A stretch of 23,097 nt of DNA from Tieghemiomyces parasiticus (lineage: Eukaryota > Kickxellomycota > Dimargaritomycetes > Dimargaritales > Dimargaritaceae): assembly GCA_027575765.1 (NCBI GenBank), contig JANBPT010000786.1, forward strand, positions 1 to 23,097, given 5' to 3'. The notes beneath the pieces are model-generated. The model was not told where the DNA came from, ran no database searches, and worked only from the letters and a program-made list of their open reading frames with translations. The position numbers were made by a program, and so were the translations under genes. This document shows positions 17,092-23,097 of this stretch, in pieces (position 1 is the stretch's first letter; every line of letters starts with the position of its first letter).

Positions 17092-20000
17092 CGGAGTTGG
17101 GGATCCCTTATTTGGGATTTAATGAGTTCCTGCAGCGTTTCACGTACGGAGTTTTCTGGTAACTCATTCCATAATTAGAGCGTGCCACGCCATATAATAA
17201 GTGGTAATGTATCTATACCACGCCCAAGTCCTACCCCTACATCTACTGAGCGCAACGTACAGGGCCTCCATTCGTACCATCCGTGAGGTTTTGTAGCAAG
17301 GGCTTTGGTATTGGCCTCACAGTCGCACGGTACTTCACTCTCCCTTGTTGTACCAACCGTATGTTTATCAATCATATGGCTAGCTGGCTTATATAAGCCA
17401 CTATTCTTTTATAGATTGCCCCAAGCCGACCACCTGTTGGATCATCTTGGTGAACATGACAGGGGCGGGGCATCTCCCTCCTCACCAAGCACAGTACTGT
17501 ACAGGAAACCTGGAGCTATGTAGAGGCAACAGCTGTTGCATCTCCTCTGGATTGTTTTGACCGACTATGGCGCCCATAATCACAACCGTTATTCCCCCTT
17601 ACCACTTCACCGCCTACCAATGGCCATAGGTTAGCAATGGTCACGGTAGTACCCACTTCAGTACATATAGTACCGTGTCCAGACCAACCGACTAATTCCC
17701 TGCCGAGTTTAGATATCCGGACTCAAGGTTGGGGGGTATTATATAATTACTCTCACAGATTGATCCGTACCCTTTAGATTAGTGTATTAGCTCTTTCCTT
17801 TCCTCTCTTTTCAATTTAACTGAAATTCTCCTTGCCTTCCTTGCCCTTCCATTATTTAGAGCAGCCTCCAGCTGACGCCAATTGGTTTATAGAATAGAGG
17901 CAACCCTAACCCCTCTTACCGCAACCTCCGTTTATCAACTACTTCCCTGTGCCCTGGCATTCGTAGCAATCCCCGCTACACTCGTAGGTCTATCACATCT
18001 GTTCGTCTTGGACTTCCCTTCTTCCCCCCTTTTTCTACTTAGCATACCTTGTCCTGTCCCATCATGGTACCTGTGCTATTTACGGACACTGCTCTGACGA
18101 TACGGGCATCCCGGCAGCTGCGCTTTTTCGATTGACGCTCCTACACACTTCGCGAAGATCGGTGGCTGCCTGTTAGGTGTTGTTGCCATTCATAGTATGG
18201 CTGGTGTCTATCTTCAGAGGCCACTTCGTGGTTTCTGCCCGCAGGCATGGCTTTATGAAAGCGACCTAGTACCATGTCAAGTTCGGCGAGGCTACCTATA
18301 AACTAGGCGTATACAGATGCTAGCTCAGTGGCTTGGTCATCTATTTTAACAGCTAGATATGACAATATTCGCCAGCTGGTCCACGCTATTAGTCACAGCC
18401 AGAGGCAGTCGTGACGATATAAAGGTTGGGGGCTTGCTGTTCCATCTATACGGTCGTTTGTGGCCGGATCACATAGGCGTAGTGGCAGGTGAGAGGGTTT
18501 TTACAATAGTGTTCCGCAGCTAACATATGGCTCGATTATCCCATAGCGACGTAAGTAATCCCCGCCATCGCTGATACCGCCGGTACACTCCACGGATTGG
18601 CGGGTTGCCAGGACCTGCACCAATTAGTGCAAACTACGATCGCTGCCGGGGTATGCCATTGATTATATTATCTATAATCTTTTCGAAGGTAGACCGGCTT
18701 GATGACGATGAGATACCCCCCAATAGCTCCGACCGTCAATCTGCTCCCCATGGCTGATGTCTCTATTGGTCGTTAGTTTGGTGGTACGGTCAATGAACGG
18801 TGATCGCCCTGCGCCGATATTAGTAGGGGTATGAGTATCATGAGAAGGGCAGAGGGCTATTGGAGACTGTGTACTACTCGGCAAATCCCCGATCATAGGG
18901 TCAAGCTTCATCCGTTGGTGCCGACGGGCATTAATAGTGCGTTTTCAAGAGGAGGCGAGAATCAGATTAACAGACTTTCCGGAAAACTTTTTAACCGCTT
19001 GACGGGGATGTAAATATACACCGACTAGGAATGCTGCTGGACATAATAGGCCACAAAGAAATCTCCATCGCATTAGCAAATGGCTCGAAGATAAATATCG
19101 GCGCATCGATTTGATAGGCAGAAAGTCCTTTATTTTTGAACCAGGTGCCACCATTACCCCAAGGTTAAAGCCAAACCTCACGATTTGCGGTCGTGTGCAG
19201 GACAGGGGGAATGGCCCACGACTCCGTAGCGATCTCGGTAAAAACATCACTACCATACGACCGGATCAAGTCCCACTCATCTCTGTAGGACAATAAGTAT
19301 CCCAGTAAGATCTTAAGTGTTACCACCCATTGTAGTTAGCAAACGGAGATCAAGAGTGGCGTTAAAATATTGTACTCTAAACTTGCCAAAGCTCCCCATT
19401 ACGTTATTCATTTAGGGCTTGAATTCATCAAATCAGTATTCGCTTTCTATGGTATGGGGGCTTATCTTCCATCGTTGGTTCAATACTGCCGAACGGTACG
19501 AGCTCATCGCTACCAACTCTTCTCTCTATTCAAAGGGGGACATTTAATTTGCGGTTGCTATTGAATACTAGTCGGGATCGAATTAGCGAAGGTTCTGCCA
19601 TAACAAACAGTAGAGAATGGCGTTAACGTACGCTTAACTACTGAATATTGTTACTTGTTTGCATTAGAGCCGAGGTCTCTAGCGATAATCAACTACGACA
19701 AATGACCCCGAAGAGGGGCATTACAGGGTCGGGAGCAGTATATACCAGTCTAGAACGCACCGTAGTAATTTCGATGGCAGTGATGCTCAAGGACGACAAG
19801 GGTGATGGCACGGCATTGGCAGGTTTTCGAGCAATTTGATTTACATGGCAGGTACCGACTTGAAGTTATTGAGCGCAAATGTATTGCGGACCAGGGTTCC
19901 CTGAACAACCGGAGTCTCAGCCGGGGTTTATTAGTTTCCTTACGCTTATCTCACCACCTAAAGTGAGGCAGACGGGGCGTTCGGCTACTCACAACATATA

Positions 20001-20412
20001 TGACGGTGATATGCCCTTTCCTTCTTGTGGCCAGTGGCGTCCGCTGGAGTGCCACTACATGGAACTCCACAGGATCGCCATTATCTTCGAAGTTCCAATT
20101 CGCTCTCGCGAAAGCTTTAACGAATAAGCACGATGCCTATATTAGTTGACTGTCGATAGTGATCCGCCCTCGTTGACGATGAAGCCTATTTGCGAGAAGG
20201 AAAGAGGAAAGCGGGACAAGTGAAAATGTGGTCCGTTTAGGTTTGCCCAATGTCCAGGCCCGTGTCTGTATCATCCTCCCTCCTCAAAGCCCCGGTGTCT
20301 GGCGGTATGTAGCCAGTCCTAGGGTATTCACCGTTAGAACTTCCACCCACCTTCACCAGGATGAAGAGGACCGGGTACACGCCGGCCGTTGGACGCAAGT
20401 CATCCAGATGCT
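17092..20412. other. Gene-poor region upstream of the secreted LPMO-like gene
   Basis: More than 3 kb of near-balanced composition, with stops frequent in all frames. The longest frames (about 60-100 codons) have no recognisable content. A pyrimidine tract at 17790-17860 with TTTAACTGA and a following TTTAG resembles an intron 3' end, but no credible exon follows. A tRNA A-box-like motif at 18321 lacks the matching arms. The final 200 bases lead into the promoter of the LPMO-like gene. Confidence 0.5.
17385..17400. repeat. 16-bp perfect palindrome with TATATA core
   Basis: TGGCTTATATAAGCCA equals its own reverse complement over 16 bases. It contains a TATATAA core and could be a symmetrical binding site or a core promoter readable in both directions. 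No gene is clearly attached on either side. Confidence 0.6.
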
Positions 20413-20420
20413 TATAAAAA
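20413..20420 (+). promoter_or_regulatory. TATA box of the LPMO-like gene
   Basis: TATAAAAA, 285 nt upstream of the ATG at 20698. The stretch between is strongly C/T-rich with no upstream ATG that competes clearly, consistent with a long pyrimidine-rich leader. Confidence 0.5.
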
Positions 20421-20697
20421 CCCGTGCCGTCCGTCCTCGGCATTTTCTTCATTACCCCCACTGACCCCGACCTGTGCCGACCACCACCGTTGTGCGCACC
20501 CGCTCTACTGCCGCCCCCCTTCTGTGCCTTTGGACGCTGGTCTTTCATTGGCCTTGACCCGACATTACCCACTACCTTCCTAACTCAACCCCGTCGCCGT
20601 CTCCTCTCCTGCGCCTTTGACCCGCCACTTTGGTACGCTATCGTCCGCCCGCCCCACCGTACCCTTCCCTCGTTCGCCCGCGCAGCTTTCGCCAGCC

Positions 20698-21750
20698 ATG
20701 TACGCCCCCGCCAAAGTCACCCTCCTCTCGCTGGCCGTGCTCGGCATGGCCAACGTTGTTCGCTCCCATGTTAGCGTTGCCTTCCCTTGCGTGCCTAACT
20801 CCGACTACTCAAAGTGCAAGGGCTTTGGTGAGCAAGACGACAACTTGGCTGCGCCGACCGGCGAAGCGAAGAGCTACGAAGACCACGCCGGTATTGAGAA
20901 TATGGGTGGTGGTGTGTGCCGCAACTCCATCCCGAAGAAGAACGCCGGCGCGTGGACTGCTGGTACTACCGAGACCGTGCTTATGTCCAACCACGGCACC
21001 CACAAGTTCGGCAACTGCCAGTGGTCCGTGAGCTATAATGGCGGCAAGACCTTCGCCGTGTTCGACCAGACCTTCAAGGACTGCCTCTCGGAGAGCGAGG
21101 CAACGACCAACGAGAACGGGAAGGAGCTCTTCAACATCAAGGTCAAGGTGCCCGCTAACCTGCCGGCCAAGAAGGATGCCATCGTGTCGTGGACCTGGAA
21201 CAGTCGGTCCGACTACCGCGAGCTCTTCTGGAACTGCATGATGCTCGACATTGTGAATCCCAGCAGCCCCGCCTCCTTCACGGCACCCCCGCTCTCCCTC
21301 TTCAACTTCGTCTTCACGGTCAGCGGCAAGAAGTACGGCTACGTCCTACCCGACATGGCCGGCGACGCAAACGACTGGAGCGACCTCTACATCAACCAGC
21401 CCAAGATTACCGTGACGCCCGGCGGCAAAGTCACGGGTGGCGACGGCGGCATCTTCCCGGTATTCATCGAGGCCAAAAAGGGAGATACGATCTCTGCTTC
21501 CCAGGCTGTGTACATCTCCGAGAAAACCCTGCCCAAGCCACTGCCAAGCCAGGGTACCGGTACCAGTGAAGGTGATACCAACATTGAAGCTCTCGAGGAT
21601 ACTGAGGCTACCGAGACCATCGAGAATACTGTGGTTAGTAAGGATATAACCAAAGAATGCAACACCAGAGAAAACGGAAAAGGTCACACACGCAAACGCG
21701 GTCATCAGGACGAGCACGATAACAGCTCGTGTAATAACTATGAGGAATAG
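20698..21750 (+). CDS. Secreted AA11-like lytic polysaccharide monooxygenase
   Basis: A 350-residue protein. The signal peptide (1-23) ends RS/H, leaving His24 as the mature N-terminus, as the copper histidine brace of LPMOs requires. NHGTHKFGNCQWSVSYNGGK supplies the second brace histidine, H102 by alignment with THGGGSCQLSLSY of fungal AA11. WTWNSRSDYRELFWNC (165-180) matches the AA11 WSWYNxxGNRELYMNC block, but the axial position holds Phe177 where AA11 has tyrosine. AA11 enzymes cleave chitin oxidatively. Cysteines at 31, 40, 74, 107, 129 and 180 fit disulfides. Residues 185-275 form a further folded part. The tail (about 285-350) is polar, highly charged and AT-richer in codons. The ATG is the first in frame (AGCCATGT). 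The LPMO-like fold is well supported. Activity and substrate are inferred, and the family could be a divergent AA11 relative. Confidence 0.82.
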   Translation: MYAPAKVTLLSLAVLGMANVVRSHVSVAFPCVPNSDYSKCKGFGEQDDNLAAPTGEAKSYEDHAGIENMGGGVCRNSIPKKNAGAWTAGTTETVLMSNHGTHKFGNCQWSVSYNGGKTFAVFDQTFKDCLSESEATTNENGKELFNIKVKVPANLPAKKDAIVSWTWNSRSDYRELFWNCMMLDIVNPSSPASFTAPPLSLFNFVFTVSGKKYGYVLPDMAGDANDWSDLYINQPKITVTPGGKVTGGDGGIFPVFIEAKKGDTISASQAVYISEKTLPKPLPSQGTGTSEGDTNIEALEDTEATETIENTVVSKDITKECNTRENGKGHTRKRGHQDEHDNSSCNNYEE

Positions 21751-22242
21751 ACGTTGTTTTTAATCCTTTGCCAGAATAGCGCGATCTTATCCATTTGGCC
21801 TCCCATTTTAATTGAAATATTTCCTGATTTTCTTTCTTTCTTCGTACTGCCTTCCTGTATTTTCCTATCCACGTTTTTTTAGACGGAGCTATTATTATTG
21901 TTTGTGATCACTCATAGGAGGCAAGCACTCTGCGGGTGTAATCGATATAAATTTCTATACCCAAAAAATTGTCATGCTTGATCTCTCTTCTCACATTATA
22001 GGGATCGGACAGTAGTTAAGGGCTAAGGTATGCAAAGCGAAACGGCGAAGGATATGTGCCGGTCTCGTTAATTCTTGGCCGCCAAGTCTCTAGGGTGAGA
22101 GCTAGGTGTCGAAAGGGAATAGGACATGTGGGCGATTGCAGATTCCATCCCCGACGCCCCCCCCCCGAATCATTCAATAAAGCCAATCACTTGATACTAT
22201 AACGAAATAAAGTAAACTGGGCCTGGAGGACACGTCTTTTTC
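21751..22242. other. 3' region of the LPMO-like gene
   Basis: AT-rich sequence after the stop with no coding content. Two AATAAA hexamers on the plus strand (22176-22181 and 22206-22211) are possible but distant poly(A) signals, more than 420 nt from the stop. A run of nine or so cytosines precedes the first. Confidence 0.45.
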
Positions 22243-22962
22243 TTAATATTGCAACCGGAAAGAGGCGGCCGCCTCCGCGAGAAAAAGGCCAGCACCTTCC
22301 ATGTTGATCACGAAGGCGGCGGCGCATCTGGAAGACACATAGGCGATCCCTAAAACTCGAATCCCGCCCGCAGACAACCTACTGCCCTTCCCAGGCAAAG
22401 AACAGTCCTGTGGTTGATCAACAACACGTACTAAAACTCCAACGATCCTCAACTCAAGGAGTTGAGATCGTGCTTGAAATTAATAAGCAATTTACTCTAT
22501 AGTACACCCCTACTCATTGGTTATACTGTCCCCCCATCTGTATTGCCATTGTGGCTGGTAGAAATGCCTTCATGATAATCACTTCTGGGACTTCCATATC
22601 ACAATGATGATGCGCCTTTATCGTATCTTGCTCCCGTTCAATAGTGGCCTATCAGTTCTAGCTTTATGCTAGCTCATTTAGGTAGACCCTACAATCCGCT
22701 TCATGCTGTTAGTGTTGTGCCCTAAACTACTGATCCGATCAGTTGTTGCACTACATCTAATTTTCCTTACCGAAGCTTCTTTCTGCATCTCTTTACCCTT
22801 CTTCCTTCCATTCAATATTCCACTATGGCGATACTAACCTTCCCGATCTGCTAGTCGGCGTCCTCCCGCCGACAGGCACCGCCGCCTCTCGTCTCTTAGG
22901 GCTTTCCTTCCATCAGTCACCTTCTTCTTCTTTGCTGATGCGGTAGCTTGGTAGCTACTTTC
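22243..22962 (-). other. Possible unrecognised spliced gene at right edge
   Basis: A minus-strand segment 22472-22243 reads SQLLELRIVGVLVRVVDQPQ, then GGIRVLGIAYVSSRC and AGLFLAEAAASFRLQY, and ends in TAA. It begins after an acceptor-like TTAATTTCAAG but has no ATG of its own. A second open segment (22962-22839) is Lys/Arg-rich (KKKKVTDGRKAL, RDERRRC) and ends at a GAAG/GTTAGT donor-like site. Joining the two is in frame, with a 366-nt intron. No family is recognised. The upstream segment is purine-rich, which favours Lys/Arg/Glu codons by chance. A gene with its start beyond the window, or noise, are both possible. Confidence 0.2.
22444..22469. repeat. Inverted repeat with 3-nt loop
   Basis: The arms GATCCTCAACTC and GAGTTGAGATC pair over 11 bp with a single bulged C, around the loop AAG. 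It lies about 700 nt beyond the LPMO-like stop, inside the low-confidence minus-strand candidate. It could be a hairpin in either transcript or chance. Confidence 0.5.
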
Positions 22963-23097
22963 CTACTCGCTTAGGCGCTAGCCCCGCCTCGCACTATCGT
23001 CCTTGGGTTCACCCCAAACACAAGTTGTAGCTATTCCTAAGGATGCCGGCCATCCTTTGAGATAAAAAGACCCACTGGGTCGCTACTCAATACACGA
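22963..23097. other. Right-edge sequence, no feature seen
   Basis: 135 bases with no supported gene. A small self-complementary stretch TTGGG TTCAC CCCAA near 23004 is too short to call. Confidence 0.4.

Noticed and set aside
17790..18097. Pyrimidine tract with branch-like TTTAACTGA, followed by a hydrophobic open frame
   Set aside because: It resembles an intron end, but there is no donor or upstream exon, and the hydrophobic frame reflects C/T-rich composition.
18321..18331. tRNA A-box-like TAGCTCAGTGG on the plus strand
   Set aside because: There is no matching T-arm about 40-50 nt downstream and no acceptor stem.
20617..20697. Open extension of the LPMO-like frame upstream of the ATG
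   Set aside because: It lacks an ATG. The signal peptide begins properly at 20698, and His24 must be the mature N-terminus.
1..23097. CRISPR arrays, complete transposons, LTRs, telomeric repeats
   Set aside because: No regularly spaced repeats, transposase or reverse-transcriptase motifs, or terminal repeats were seen on either strand.

Overview
The window looks like nuclear DNA from a filamentous, probably early-diverging fungus. Four housekeeping genes of eukaryotic type sit head-to-tail on the minus strand. Their introns are short (130, 154 and 183 nt) with GTAAGT donors, and one has a perfect TACTAAC branch site. A secreted chitin-oxygenase-like protein of fungal type lies on the plus strand. 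Zoopagomycota or a related lineage is my inference: the Dcp1 keeps animal-like features that budding and fission yeast lack. I cannot name the species.

Left block (about 0.9-12.7 kb, all minus strand). DCP1 (896-3304) is an mRNA decapping activator with a split EVH1 domain, several leucine-rich helical motifs and a C-terminal trimerisation helix. A three-exon Yrb2/Hba1/RanBP3-type Ran-binding protein spans 5770-7663. A NOSIP-type RING protein lies at 8532-9695. A Rho-family GTPase (11987-12725) has a first coding exon of only three codons. These genes do not form one pathway. They cover mRNA turnover, Ran-dependent nuclear export, ubiquitin/splicing-associated RING function and polarity signalling.

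Right block (about 12.7-23.1 kb) is gene-poor. It holds a probable small secreted cationic alanine-rich protein (15506-15751, minus) with its own TATA box. It also holds a secreted AA11-like lytic polysaccharide monooxygenase (20698-21750, plus) with a TATA box at 20413. The 4.9 kb between them has no recognisable gene, only an orphan TATA motif and a 16-bp perfect palindrome with a TATA core.

Three intergenic stretches contain coding-like, splice-flanked segments that I could not match to a family: a cysteine-rich one at 4568-5425 (minus), one at 9973-10467 (plus) and one at 22243-22962 (minus). They are listed at low confidence. I saw no tRNA, rRNA, CRISPR array, transposase or complete mobile element.
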